NCBI GenBank assembly: GCA_040905185.1
Contig: JBBDRZ010000001.1
Span: 310,001-374,000 of the forward strand
Direction of reading: 5' to 3'
From: DASTEQ01 sp040905185
GTDB taxonomy: Bacteria > Chloroflexota > Limnocylindria > QHBO01
DNA length: 64,000 nt
A model generated the notes under the pieces. It did no database searches, was not told the origin of the DNA, and was given only the letters and a program-made list of their open reading frames with translations. The translations under genes and the position numbers were made by a program. Below, in pieces: positions 17,162-27,268 of the stretch; position 1 is the stretch's first letter, and the number at the start of each line of letters is the position of its first letter.

Positions 17162-18613
17162 TCAGAGTGGTCGAGCGAAGGCCAGCAGCCGCGGCTCGGT
17201 CATGTCCTCAATCGACCAGCGCAGCCCCTCGCGGCCGAGACCCGAGTCCTTGACCCCGCCGTACGGCATGGGGTCGGTGCGCCAGGTCGGGACGTCGTTG
17301 ACGATGATGCCGCCCACCTCGAGTTCGTCATGGGCGGCCAGGGCCCGCTCCAGCGAGCCGGTGAACAGGCCGCACTGGAGACCAAACCGGCTGTCATTGA
17401 TCTCGCGCAAGGCCGCCGCGTAGTCGGGGACCGGGAACAGATTGACGACCGGCGCGAAGACCTCCTCGCCGCACACGCGCGCGTCACGCGGGACGTCGAC
17501 CAGAACGGTCGGCTCGTAGAACAGCCCATCGGCGCGCGCTCCGGTCAATGCCCTGGCGCCGGCGTCGAGGGCCTCGCGCACCCATTCGTCGGTGCGGGCC
17601 ACGGCCCCCGCGTCGACCATGGGTCCCAGGTCGGCCGCTGGATCCAGGGGGTCGCCCATCGTCACCTGGCGCACCTTGTCGACGAAACGCCGCTCGAATT
17701 CGGGATAGATCGACTCCACGACGTAGATGCGCTGGACGCTGATGCACACCTGCCCGGCGTAGGCGAAGGCGCCGAACACCAGCCGCGCCACGGCCCAGTC
17801 GAGGTCAGCGGTCTCGTCCACGATGACGCCCGCGTTGCCGCCCAGCTCGAGGACCACCTTCTTGCGACCGGCATCGGCTTTCATCTTCCAGCCCACGGCG
17901 GGGCTGCCGGTGAAGCTGAGCAGCTTGAATCGGTCATCGGCCACCATTCGGTCTCCCGTTGGGCGGTCCATGGGCAGGATGCTGACCGCGCCCTTGGGCA
18001 GGCTGGTCTGGTCGAGGTACTGGGCGACCCGAAGCATGACCAGCGGGTCCTTGCTCGGCGGCTTGAGGACGATGGAGCAACCCGCCGCGATGGCGGGGGC
18101 CACCTTGTGCGCGGCCAGGTTGAGGGGGAAGTTGAACGGGCTGATACCGGCCACCGGACCGATCGGGTAGCGCCGCACGATCCCGCTTCGACCCCGGTTG
18201 GCGGCGGTCCAGTCCAGGGGCAGCCACTCCCCGTTGATCCGCAGCGCCTCCTCGGCGGCGGTCCGGAAGGTCAGGCTGCCGCGAGCCACCTCGGCCCGCG
18301 CGTCGCGGATCGGTTTGCCCGACTCGCGGGTCAGCAGCTCCGCCAGCTCGTCCGCATCGCGGGCGATGGCCTCGGCCACGTGCTGGAGGGCGTCGCGGCG
18401 CTCGAAGCTGGCAAGGCGCCGGGTCTGCTCGAAGGCGGTGACTGCCGCGGCCGTGGCGCGCTCCAGCTCATCGGGACCGGCCTGCCAGGTGGTGGCCACC
18501 AGCTCGCCGGTGGCGGGGTTGCGGACCTCGAGCGGCGTGCCCGCCTCGACAAACTCGCCGGCCAGGTAGACGGGGACGCTGGGCGCGCTCACCTGGGTGG
18601 TCACGAGCGCCAT
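17162..18613 (-). CDS. NAD(P)-dependent aldehyde dehydrogenase
   Basis: A 483-residue enzyme of the ALDH superfamily that oxidises an aldehyde to an acid. Visible residues are the oxyanion Asn161 (ISPFNFPLN), the Rossmann motif FTGSPAVG (234-241), general base Glu256 (LELGGN) and nucleophile Cys290 (GQVCISVQR). The GQVC-ISVQR form and the PIGPVAGISPFNFPLN segment are like lactaldehyde, glyceraldehyde-3-phosphate (non-phosphorylating) and related subgroups; the substrate cannot be fixed from sequence. It is the first gene of a tight unit with the Rieske protein, membrane protein and MoaDE. The ATG start lacks an obvious ribosome site. Confidence 0.92.
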   Translation of the reverse strand: MALVTTQVSAPSVPVYLAGEFVEAGTPLEVRNPATGELVATTWQAGPDELERATAAAVTAFEQTRRLASFERRDALQHVAEAIARDADELAELLTRESGKPIRDARAEVARGSLTFRTAAEEALRINGEWLPLDWTAANRGRSGIVRRYPIGPVAGISPFNFPLNLAAHKVAPAIAAGCSIVLKPPSKDPLVMLRVAQYLDQTSLPKGAVSILPMDRPTGDRMVADDRFKLLSFTGSPAVGWKMKADAGRKKVVLELGGNAGVIVDETADLDWAVARLVFGAFAYAGQVCISVQRIYVVESIYPEFERRFVDKVRQVTMGDPLDPAADLGPMVDAGAVARTDEWVREALDAGARALTGARADGLFYEPTVLVDVPRDARVCGEEVFAPVVNLFPVPDYAAALREINDSRFGLQCGLFTGSLERALAAHDELEVGGIIVNDVPTWRTDPMPYGGVKDSGLGREGLRWSIEDMTEPRLLAFARPL

Positions 18614-18651
18614 TCTACGACCGCCATTTGGCCGCCGATCTCGACCCCCTT

Positions 18652-18657
18652 TATGAT
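18652..18657 (+). promoter_or_regulatory. Putative -10 element for CruF-like gene
   Basis: TATGAT, exactly six bases before GTG at 18664. This favours GTG 18664 over the TTG at 18628 in the same frame. Confidence 0.55.
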
Positions 18658-18663
18658 CGGTCG

Positions 18664-19614
18664 GTGGTGAACCCGGTCTTCCTGTTCCTCGAAATCGCCG
18701 CGACGCTGATCTTCGTGGGCGCCGCGCTGGCCGCTCTGCGTCGCGGACGGCTGCCGTTCCTGGAGCTCATCAGCGCCGCCGCTTTCGGCTTGCTGCTCGA
18801 GGAGAGTTCGCAGCTCATCTTCGAGACCTACAACTACAGCCCTGACTGGGTGCTCGTGCTCGACCGCGCGCCGCTGGTCATCGGCCTGACCTGGGCCCTC
18901 CTCATCGCGGGAGCGATGCGGATTACGGATGCGCTGGGGGTTCGGCGCTGGACAGCGCCGTTCGTGGACGCGGCGCTCGTGATCATGCTCGACCTCGCCT
19001 TCGACGCCGTCGCCATCCGGGTGGGGATGTGGACGTGGGTCGACATCGGGCCGACCGATGGATGGTTCGGGGTTCAGGCCGGCAACTTCTATACCTGGCT
19101 GTTCGTTACCTTCGGTTTCAGTCTATTGACCCGATGGCTGCGTGATCGCGCAGCCCGTCGACGCGGGGCGGAATGGCTGCAATTGCTGGTTCCCATTCCG
19201 GCGTATGCGATTCTGATCGCCGCGATCATCCCGTACGCGTTCATCAGCGCCCGGACCAATGCCCCCACCGGCGGAGCGCTCTGGCTGTCCTTCGTGTGCA
19301 TCGGGCTCTTCGTGATGGTGGCCGTGCGTGGCGTCTTTGGCACCGGCCGCCAGCCGCCGGATGGGCAGACGGCCGCCATCGTCGACCTGCGACTTGCCAT
19401 CTTTACCCGGCTCTCGATCCAGGGCTTCTTCCTGCTCGCGCTGCTGATCATGGGCATTGCCACCGAGCTACCCGTGCTGCTCGTCACCTCGGTCGTATTG
19501 ATCCTGGTCGACGTGTGGCTGTCTCGATTGATTGACCAGCGGCGCGCGGCCGCCGGATTGGCTCCAGCGCGCGCCGTGTTGGCTCCCGTCGCCGCCCGGG
19601 TCCGCCAGCGGTGA
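18664..19614 (+). CDS. CruF/DUF422-like carotenoid biosynthesis membrane protein
   Basis: A 316-residue protein with about eight hydrophobic helices. The central block LDLAFDAVAIRVGMWTW...GWFGVQAGNFYTWLFV resembles the conserved core of the CruF/DUF422 family (carotenoid 1,2-hydratase in bacterioruberin and related pathways), which has an Asp-containing helix, a W-x-W pair and a GVP-x-NF segment. The match is by eye and partial, so the function is tentative. No phytoene synthase or desaturase is in the window. The gene is coupled to an M20 peptidase by a GTGA overlap, which does not help define its role. Confidence 0.55.
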   Translation: MVNPVFLFLEIAATLIFVGAALAALRRGRLPFLELISAAAFGLLLEESSQLIFETYNYSPDWVLVLDRAPLVIGLTWALLIAGAMRITDALGVRRWTAPFVDAALVIMLDLAFDAVAIRVGMWTWVDIGPTDGWFGVQAGNFYTWLFVTFGFSLLTRWLRDRAARRRGAEWLQLLVPIPAYAILIAAIIPYAFISARTNAPTGGALWLSFVCIGLFVMVAVRGVFGTGRQPPDGQTAAIVDLRLAIFTRLSIQGFFLLALLIMGIATELPVLLVTSVVLILVDVWLSRLIDQRRAAAGLAPARAVLAPVAARVRQR

Positions 19615-21011
19615 CCGAGGCGGCAACCGCGTCGGTCGACGTCGAGGCAGTGGTCGAATACCTCCGCGCGCTGATCCGGATCTCGTCGGTCAACCCGCCG
19701 GGGGACTTTGATGCGGTCGCAGGCCACGATTCGAGCGGCGGGGAGACGGCCGCCGCGCGGTACTGCGCCGAGGTGCTCACCCAGGCGGGCATTCCCGCCG
19801 AGGTCCTCGAGGCGGCCCCGGGTCGGGGGAGCTGCTTCGCCCGCCTGCGGGCGGATCCCGGCCTGCGCGACCCGGAGCCGCCGCTGGTCCTGCTCAGCCA
19901 CCTGGACGTGGTGCCGGTCGAGGCCGCGTCGTGGACCCGCGACCCGTTCGGCGGGGAGCTCGTCGACGGCGTGGTGTGGGGTCGTGGCGCGGTCGACATG
20001 AAGGACATGGTCGCCATGGAGCTGAGCGTCATGCTCGCTCTCCATCGGTCCGGGACGCCTCTGCGCCGGGACGTGATCTTCGCCGCGGTCGCCGACGAGG
20101 AAGCAGGCGGGACGTTTGGCGCGCGGCACTGGGTGGCTGCGCGACCGGACCTGTTCGGCTCCGAGGCAGGACCGGCGGCGGCGGCGCTGAACGAGGTGGG
20201 CGGCTACTCGATGACCATCCGCGGCCAGCGGGTGTACGGCATCCAGGTCGCCGAGAAGGGCATCATCTGGACCCGCCTCCACGCCACCGGGACCCCAGGC
20301 CACGCCAGCATGCCGCACGCCGACAACCCCGCGCTGCGCCTTGCAAACGCGGTGTCGCGGCTGGACGCGGCACCGGCGAGCGGCGACCCCCCGGCCGTGG
20401 TCCGCGCGTTCTTCGCCGGCGTCGGCATGGGCGAGGTGGCGGAGCTGATTCCCGCGGACCGGCCGGCGGCACAGGCCGCGCTGGAGCGGCTGGTCCCCGA
20501 CCCCACCCTGCTCCGATCGCTGCGCGCCATGCTGCGGGACACGATCACGCCCACCGTGATCCGGGTCGGCAGCAAGGTCAACGTCATCGCCGGATCGGGG
20601 ATGGCCGAGGTGGATGTTCGCACCCTGCCGTCGACCGACCAGGCGGCATTCGCGCACCGGCTGGCTGAGCTCGCCGGGCCGGAGGTGGTGATCGAGTCGG
20701 TCCTGAGCCTGCCCGCCGTCGAAGCCCCGGCTGACGCGCCGATCGTGGGGCTCATGCGCGATGCGCTCGGGCGGGCCGACCCGCAGGCTGCCGCCCTGCC
20801 GATGATGATCACGCCGGGGACGGACGCCAAGGCGCTGGCGGAGCTCGGGATTCCGACCTACGGATTCGTGCCGCTCCGCCTGGACGCCGACACGCCGTTC
20901 CTGGACCTGTTCCATGGCAACGACGAACGGGTTCCGGTCAGCGCGCTCGCCTTCGGGCTGCCGGTCTTGCACGAGGTCGTCAGCCGCTTCGCGGCGGTCC
21001 AAGATGGGTAG
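19611..21011 (+). CDS. M20 family zinc peptidase/deacylase
   Basis: A 466-residue metallohydrolase of the M20 (ArgE/DapE/carboxypeptidase) type. Zinc and catalytic motifs are LLSHLDVVP (His, Asp), GRGAVDMKD (bridging Asp) and the DEEAGG pair of Glu. The middle dimerisation domain includes ATGTPGHASMPHADNP, and the last zinc His is in LFHGNDERV. It is cytosolic with no signal peptide. The GTG start overlaps the stop of the CruF-like gene. Substrate is unknown; the family covers dipeptides, acylated amino acids and succinyl-diaminopimelate. Confidence 0.9.
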   Translation: MTEAATASVDVEAVVEYLRALIRISSVNPPGDFDAVAGHDSSGGETAAARYCAEVLTQAGIPAEVLEAAPGRGSCFARLRADPGLRDPEPPLVLLSHLDVVPVEAASWTRDPFGGELVDGVVWGRGAVDMKDMVAMELSVMLALHRSGTPLRRDVIFAAVADEEAGGTFGARHWVAARPDLFGSEAGPAAAALNEVGGYSMTIRGQRVYGIQVAEKGIIWTRLHATGTPGHASMPHADNPALRLANAVSRLDAAPASGDPPAVVRAFFAGVGMGEVAELIPADRPAAQAALERLVPDPTLLRSLRAMLRDTITPTVIRVGSKVNVIAGSGMAEVDVRTLPSTDQAAFAHRLAELAGPEVVIESVLSLPAVEAPADAPIVGLMRDALGRADPQAAALPMMITPGTDAKALAELGIPTYGFVPLRLDADTPFLDLFHGNDERVPVSALAFGLPVLHEVVSRFAAVQDG

Positions 21012-21074
21012 CGGGACCGATCCGGACCCTCGGCTATATACTCGCCGCCTTATTCCACAGGAAGTCGCCTCCGC

Positions 21075-22112
21075 ATGTCCACATCCGAGCTGACGGCCGG
21101 AGCCCACGCCTTCGTCTTCCCGGGTCAGGGTTCCCAGTACATCGGGATGGGGGCCGGGCTGGCGGGCCGTTCGCCGATCGCCGCCGCCATCCTCGAGCGG
21201 GCTGATGCCGCGCTCGGCTTCAAGCTCTCGCGTCTCATGTTCGAGGGTCCGGCCGACGAGCTCGACGCGACCGTCAACGCGCAGCCCGCGATCCTGGCCG
21301 CCAGCATGGCCGCGCTCGAGCACCTCCGGGAGCGGGCCCGGGCAGCGGGCGTGACCCTGAACCCGTTGGCCGTGGCCGGCCATTCGGCCGGGCAGTACGC
21401 GGCGGCCATCGCCGCCGGATCGGTCGACTTCGAGGAGGCGTTGCGGCTCGTTCGTGAGCGCGGCCGGATCATGCAGGAGCGGGGCATCGACGGCGGCATG
21501 GGTGCGGTCATCGGCCTTTCGGAAGCGCAGGCCGAGGAGGTCGTCGAGCAGGCTCGCGAGCTGGGGGAGATCTCCGTGGCCAATATCAACGCCCCGGGCC
21601 AGGTGGTCCTGTCGGGCGTCATCCCGGCCCTCGTCTTCGCCCTGGAGATGAGCAAGACGGTCGGCGCTCGACGCGCGGTGCAGCTGACCGTCAGCGTGGC
21701 CAGCCACTCCCCGCTGATGCGGCACGCGCGCGACGAGTTCGCGAAGGTTCTCGAGCGCGTCCCGTTCCGCGACCCGACCGTGCCACTGGTTGGGAACGTC
21801 CACGCGACCATGATCCGCAGCGCGGAGGGGCTCCGCGAGGAGTTGACCGATCACCTGGTGCACGGCGTCCAATGGGTGGCCACGATCCGCAACATGGCCG
21901 CCATCGGGGTGACAGATTTCGTCGAGGTCGGGCCGGGGCGGGTGCTGACCGGGCTCATCAAGCGCATCAGCCCCGAGGTGCAGGCGCACGCGCTGGATGA
22001 GACAGATGACGGCTGGCTGCCCCTCGCGCCGGCCAGGCCTGCGGCCGCGCCTAAGGCCGAGGCGGCGAAGAGCCGCCCGAAGGGCGCAGATGGCGCGAAG
22101 GAGCAGCCGTGA
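21075..22112 (+). CDS. fabD: Malonyl-CoA:ACP transacylase
   Basis: Loads malonyl groups onto acyl carrier protein for fatty acid synthesis. The 345-residue protein has the oxyanion motif FPGQGSQ (15-21), the nucleophile in GHSAGQYAA (Ser104) and the catalytic His in ASHSPLM (His211). The GHSAG form differs from the more common GHSLG. A Lys/Ala-rich tail of about 35 residues extends beyond the normal end. A TATATACT stretch at about 21034-21041 and an AGGAAG ribosome site suggest a leadered promoter. It overlaps fabF by GTGA. No acpP or fabG is nearby, so the cluster is minimal. Confidence 0.95.
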   Translation: MSTSELTAGAHAFVFPGQGSQYIGMGAGLAGRSPIAAAILERADAALGFKLSRLMFEGPADELDATVNAQPAILAASMAALEHLRERARAAGVTLNPLAVAGHSAGQYAAAIAAGSVDFEEALRLVRERGRIMQERGIDGGMGAVIGLSEAQAEEVVEQARELGEISVANINAPGQVVLSGVIPALVFALEMSKTVGARRAVQLTVSVASHSPLMRHARDEFAKVLERVPFRDPTVPLVGNVHATMIRSAEGLREELTDHLVHGVQWVATIRNMAAIGVTDFVEVGPGRVLTGLIKRISPEVQAHALDETDDGWLPLAPARPAAAPKAEAAKSRPKGADGAKEQP

Positions 22113-23398
22113 GCGCCAACGGCCGCCGGGCGATGGTCACCGGGCTGGGCGTGCTGGCGCCGGTCGGCATCGGGAATGAGACTGCGTGGGAGAACCTGGT
22201 AGCCGGCCGGTCGGGGATTCGCGACGTCACCATCGCAGACCTGTCCGACCAGGACATCCGCGTGGGTGGCGAAGTCCCCGACTTCGACCCCAACAAGGAG
22301 ATGGATGCCAAGGACGTCCGACGCCACGACCGGGCGACCCAGATGGCGGTCGCCGCCAGCGCCGAGGCCCTCCGCGACGCGGGGCTGATCAACGGCAACA
22401 GCCAGATCCTGCCCGAGGAAGCCAACCCGGATCGGATCGGGATGGTCTTCGGCTCGGGCTGTGGCGGAGTGAGCATCCTGCTCGAGAATGCGAAGAGATA
22501 CTGGGACGTCGGCGCGAACCGGGTGTCGCCGTGGACCATCCCCCACATGCTGGTGGACAGCCCGTCGGGGATGGTGGCCATCCAGTTCGGCATCCGCGGC
22601 CCGAACACCGCCGTGGTTAGCGCCTGCGCGACCGGCAGCCACGCCATCGGCGAGGCGGCCGAGACGATTATCCGGGGCCAGGCCGACCTCATGCTGGGTG
22701 CCGGCACCGAGGCCGCCCTCGTGCCCCTGGCGTTCGCCGGGTTCGGCCAGATGCGCGCCCTGGGCACCCCGATTGACCCCGACACCGGCGAATACGTGCC
22801 CTCCATCGCCTCGCGCCCGTTCGACGCGACCCGCAACGGGTTCGTCATCGCCGAGGGCTGCGCGGTGCTCGTCCTCGAGGAGCTCGAGCATGCGCTGGCG
22901 CGCGGGGCGCGCCCGATTGCCGAATTGGTCGGCTATGGCAGTGCGGCCGACGCGTTTCACATGGCCGCCCCGCCTGAGCACGGAGAGGGCAGCCAGCGAT
23001 CCATGCGCTGGGCGCTGGAGCGTGGCGGCATCGACCCGACCGAGGTTGACTACATCAACCCCCACGGGACCGGCACTCCGCTCAACGACCTGGCCGAGAC
23101 CCAGGCCATCGAGGCCGTCTTCGGCGACCACGCCCGAAAGATGGCCATCAGCTCCACGAAGTCAATGACCGGTCACATGATGGGCGCGGCCGGGGCGTTC
23201 GAAGGCTGGGCGTCGGTGAAGGTGCTGGATACCGGCTGGATCCCGCCCACCATCAATCTGAACCACCCCGACACGGCGCTTACGCTCGACTACGTGCCCC
23301 ACGTCGCGCGCCAGGCCGATGTCAAGGTCGCGCTCTCGAACTCCATGGGCCTCGGCGGCCACAACGGAACGATCATCTTCCGCAAGTACGAGGCCTAG
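22109..23398 (+). CDS. fabF: Beta-ketoacyl-ACP synthase II
   Basis: A 429-residue elongating condensing enzyme. The catalytic triad is Cys173 (VVSACATGSHAIG), His319 (NPHGTGTPLND) and His356 (TGHMMGAAGA), the C-H-H set of KAS I/II. The conserved Lys (STKSMTGH) is present and the tail SNSMGLGGHNGTIIF is standard. The usual THGTGTP is NPHGTGTP here. GTG start overlaps the fabD stop. Its TAG stop shares the CTAG with the convergent Nudix gene stop. Confidence 0.97.
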   Translation: MSANGRRAMVTGLGVLAPVGIGNETAWENLVAGRSGIRDVTIADLSDQDIRVGGEVPDFDPNKEMDAKDVRRHDRATQMAVAASAEALRDAGLINGNSQILPEEANPDRIGMVFGSGCGGVSILLENAKRYWDVGANRVSPWTIPHMLVDSPSGMVAIQFGIRGPNTAVVSACATGSHAIGEAAETIIRGQADLMLGAGTEAALVPLAFAGFGQMRALGTPIDPDTGEYVPSIASRPFDATRNGFVIAEGCAVLVLEELEHALARGARPIAELVGYGSAADAFHMAAPPEHGEGSQRSMRWALERGGIDPTEVDYINPHGTGTPLNDLAETQAIEAVFGDHARKMAISSTKSMTGHMMGAAGAFEGWASVKVLDTGWIPPTINLNHPDTALTLDYVPHVARQADVKVALSNSMGLGGHNGTIIFRKYEA

Positions 23399-23997
23399 GC
23401 GCCCGCACCGTCCTCGTCGCCCAACACGTACAGCTCCGGTTCGTGGCGCCGTTCATGCCCGGCCTGCGTCCGCACCCAGTCACGCAATGCGCTCTCGGCG
23501 GTGCTGAAGGCGAGTTCGGCCCAGGGGATCTCGTCGGGGGCAAAGTCGCCCACCTCGGTCGTCTCCACGCCCGGCAGCGCCTCCCCGCCCACCACCAGTG
23601 CTTCGTAGATGAGAGTCACCACGGCCGCGTGGGGCCGCGAGTAGGCGCCGATCAGGGGCCCGACCTCGACCCGCAGCAGCGTCTCCTCCTCGGTCTCGCG
23701 GCGGGCCCCTTCCTGGGCCGACTCGCCCACCTCCAGGAAGCCGCCCGGATAGCTCCACAGCCCCAGGCCCGGCTCGATCCCCCGCCGCGCCAGGTACACG
23801 CGCCCCTCGCGCACCGGGAGGGTGCCCACCACCAGGCGCGGGTTGCGCCAGGTGACGTGGCCGTCGGGACACACGAGACGTGGGCGGTGGTCCTCCTCGA
23901 GCACCCGCTCGACCACGGCCTTGCCACAGGCCGGACAGAAGGCGGGTTCCTCGCCCAGGGTCAGGGGGTAGGTCGTGGAGGCGTCGCGCTCCGGCAT
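23395..23997 (-). CDS. Nudix hydrolase with N-terminal zinc ribbon
   Basis: A 200-residue pyrophosphohydrolase. A C-x2-C...C ribbon (FCPACGKAVV...LVCPDGH) precedes the Nudix fold, as in NudC/ADP-ribose type enzymes. The Nudix box is complete: GGFLEVGESAQEGARRETEEE, matching G-x5-E-x7-R-E-x2-E-E. The ribbon and size recall NADH pyrophosphatase relatives, but the NudC SQPWPFPxS motif is absent, so substrate is uncertain. Start ATG 23997 follows a TACCAT hexamer by six bases. Its stop overlaps the convergent fabF stop. Confidence 0.9.
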   Translation of the reverse strand: MPERDASTTYPLTLGEEPAFCPACGKAVVERVLEEDHRPRLVCPDGHVTWRNPRLVVGTLPVREGRVYLARRGIEPGLGLWSYPGGFLEVGESAQEGARRETEEETLLRVEVGPLIGAYSRPHAAVVTLIYEALVVGGEALPGVETTEVGDFAPDEIPWAELAFSTAESALRDWVRTQAGHERRHEPELYVLGDEDGAGA

Positions 23998-24003
23998 CGG
24001 CTC

Positions 24004-24009
24004 ATGGTA
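24004..24009 (-). promoter_or_regulatory. Putative -10 element for the Nudix gene
   Basis: TACCAT, six bases before the Nudix ATG on the minus strand; predicts a leaderless mRNA. Confidence 0.55.
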
Positions 24010-24089
24010 GACCGCTGCTGGCTGGTCTACCCTTCCTTCCCCAGGCCCGGCACGCGACCGGGTCGAGTCACAACCGGTGAGGTGCCGTC

Positions 24090-24332
24090 ATGGCCGACTA
24101 CCCGGACCTCTACGCCGACGGCTTCTCGGTCACCGCCGGCCGATTCGGGGTCACGCTGACCCTCCTGCGCTCCGAGCCGACGGGAGAGGCGGGCGCCCAC
24201 GATGACCCGCGCGAGATCGTGGGGCGCATCCGCCTGAGCCCCAACCTCGCCAAGGCCATCGCCGAGGCGCTGGGCAAGACGCTCGCCGCCGCATCGCGGA
24301 CCACTCAGCAGGGCGACACCACGACCCATTGA
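24090..24332 (+). CDS. Small DUF3467-like protein
   Basis: An 80-residue protein. The pattern YADGFSVTAGRFGVTLTLLRSEP...GRIRLSPNLAKAIAEALGKTL resembles DUF3467-type proteins, which combine two beta strands with a helix that follows a (M/L)SP-x-x-AK motif. Function unknown. ATG at 24090 has a GGTGAGG purine stretch upstream. It is adjacent to cysS, whose first possible start (TTG 24329) overlaps its stop, so both are probably cotranscribed. Confidence 0.75.
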   Translation: MADYPDLYADGFSVTAGRFGVTLTLLRSEPTGEAGAHDDPREIVGRIRLSPNLAKAIAEALGKTLAAASRTTQQGDTTTH

Positions 24333-24334
24333 AC

Positions 24335-25750
<1,416 letters not shown>

Positions 25751-25780
25751 AGCAGCCGGCTACCGCCCCCAGACAGACTG

Positions 25781-25807
25781 AGGGCCCGGCTCTCGGAGCC
25801 GGGCCTT
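25781..25807. terminator. Bidirectional hairpin between cysS and the secreted-protein gene
   Basis: A 12-bp stem (one G-T pair) with loop TCG: left arm 25781-25792, right arm 25796-25807, core GGCCCGGCTC/GAGCCGGGCC. No T-run follows. Its position between convergent stops supports a terminator role in both directions. Confidence 0.7.
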
Positions 25808-25830
25808 CAGCGGAAGCTATTGAAACCCGA

Positions 25831-27075
25831 TCAGAAACTGAACGGACAGGGAGTGTCCTGGACGAAGGTCAGATTGTTGTTGGCCGCGTCCAAAGCGTCT
25901 TTGAGATCCTCCTGCTCGTCGCGGTTCGGATCGCCGGCCGGGGTATAGCCATCGGCGCCAAGCGCCGTGTTGGCGAGAGTCATCAGCGAACTGATAGTCA
26001 GGAAGTCGCTCGGGTCCCCGTCGTCCACGTCCGGTGCGTAGACCAGGGCGCTGCCGCTGACGAAGCCCGCTTCGACGTTGAGCTCCATGGCTGCCAGCTG
26101 CGCCGACAGCATGTAGGCCATGTTGACCGCCGTGGCGTGCAGCAGCCAGGTGCGGAATTGCGCGTAGGTGGTTGGGTTGAAGTCGGCGCCAATTGCATTT
26201 TTCAGGTTCAGAAGGCTCAGCAGGGTGAGCTCCGAGCCCGGTCCCCCGCTATCGTTCATCGTGGCCTGGCCATTCCTGTTCGACCAGTAACCGAGCGTAT
26301 GTCCCCCGCCCGGACCCAGGCACAGGTTGCCGAATTCGACGGTGGTCTCGTCACCATCGGCGAGCACGACAATGACCGGGTTGTCCGTGGTCGAGATCCA
26401 GTTCGTCTCGACGGGCGTGTACTCGGTGACGGTGTACGTGTCAGGGGCCAGGATGACGCTGACCGGCGTGAATCGGTCGATGTCCAGGTCATCGTGGATA
26501 TTGATCTTCCAGCCGGTGATCTCGATGCCGTCATCGTTGATGCCGTTCGCGTTGGCGTCGTAGAACTTGATGACGTTGAGCGTCGCCTCCTCCGGCGGGA
26601 TGGGGCTCTCGATGACTTTGAAGTTGTCGGTCTTGCAGTTGCTCTCGGTGAAATCGGAGTCCGTGCAGACCCAGACCTTGTAGACATTGCCCCCGTTCGT
26701 GCTGGTGTCGTAGCCGGCTGAGGCGTCGGAGTCCTTAATGAGGATGCTCGACAGCTGATAGCAGGAAACAAACTCGCCGCCCACCACCACCACCGGCGTG
26801 TCGTCGCCACTGCCGATGCTCGTGCCGAGCAGCGTGCCGTCCGGCTCGGTGACCTTTACGTAGTACTCACCGTTGGGCAGCCCGGCGGCCCCTTCGTGGA
26901 CCGGCCCACCATCCAGGTAGACGTCGTCCTTGTCGCTGTAGATATTGACGTTCGTCCCGTCGCAGGCCGCAACGGTGGTGAAGATCGCCCCGGAGACCGG
27001 CGCACCAAGAGCCGGGGACGCTGTGAGCAATATGGCGACCGTACTTCCGAGAACCGCCAGTCGGAGCCGGATCAT
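25831..27075 (-). CDS. Secreted protein with SdrD-like beta domain and GYWSN-type domain
   Basis: A 414-residue exported protein. A signal peptide (MIRLRLAVLG...TASPALGAP) is clear. An N-terminal region rich in Thr/Val/Asp with Cys pairs follows, then a beta domain of the SdrD B / prealbumin type (LNVIKFYDANANGINDDGIEITGWKINI, with the D-x-N-x-N-G-x-x-D-D calcium-like motif). The C-terminal half opens GGHTLGYWSNRNGQ and includes NMAYMLSAQLAAMELNV, a helical domain I have seen in actinobacterial secreted proteins but cannot name. An AGGAGGA ribosome site precedes ATG 27075. Likely a cell-surface or matrix protein. Confidence 0.82.
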   Translation of the reverse strand: MIRLRLAVLGSTVAILLTASPALGAPVSGAIFTTVAACDGTNVNIYSDKDDVYLDGGPVHEGAAGLPNGEYYVKVTEPDGTLLGTSIGSGDDTPVVVVGGEFVSCYQLSSILIKDSDASAGYDTSTNGGNVYKVWVCTDSDFTESNCKTDNFKVIESPIPPEEATLNVIKFYDANANGINDDGIEITGWKINIHDDLDIDRFTPVSVILAPDTYTVTEYTPVETNWISTTDNPVIVVLADGDETTVEFGNLCLGPGGGHTLGYWSNRNGQATMNDSGGPGSELTLLSLLNLKNAIGADFNPTTYAQFRTWLLHATAVNMAYMLSAQLAAMELNVEAGFVSGSALVYAPDVDDGDPSDFLTISSLMTLANTALGADGYTPAGDPNRDEQEDLKDALDAANNNLTFVQDTPCPFSF

Positions 27076-27256
27076 GTGTCCTCCTCTACGCATTACCGAC
27101 CTCAACCTAAGGCCTGGCCTGGTGCGGTCGATTCTATTCGAGTGCAGACTGGTGGGGCTGCAACGCCTCGCATGACATCGAGGACCCTAACGGAGAGGAT
27201 CAAGCGTCCATTCGCTCGCTCTGATGCCGGATGACAGTTCGGGATTGGACGGGCGT

Positions 27257-27262
27257 TAGGAT
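27257..27262 (+). promoter_or_regulatory. Putative -10 element for the cyclase/ATPase gene
   Basis: TAGGAT, six bases before ATG 27269; predicts leaderless transcription. The remaining divergent intergenic sequence (27086-27256) shows no other feature I can support. Confidence 0.5.
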
Positions 27263-27268
27263 GGACCG

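Noticed and set aside
15686..18670. A 994-codon plus-strand open frame
   Set aside because: It is antisense to the MoaDE, membrane protein, Rieske and ALDH genes, which all have clear motifs. Its product is repetitive Gly/Arg/Gln shadow sequence with no domain.
19089..21989. A 966-codon minus-strand open frame
   Set aside because: Antisense to CruF-like, M20 and fabD genes; composition (His/Arg/Gln-rich, DRxxDD patterns) is a typical high-GC shadow.
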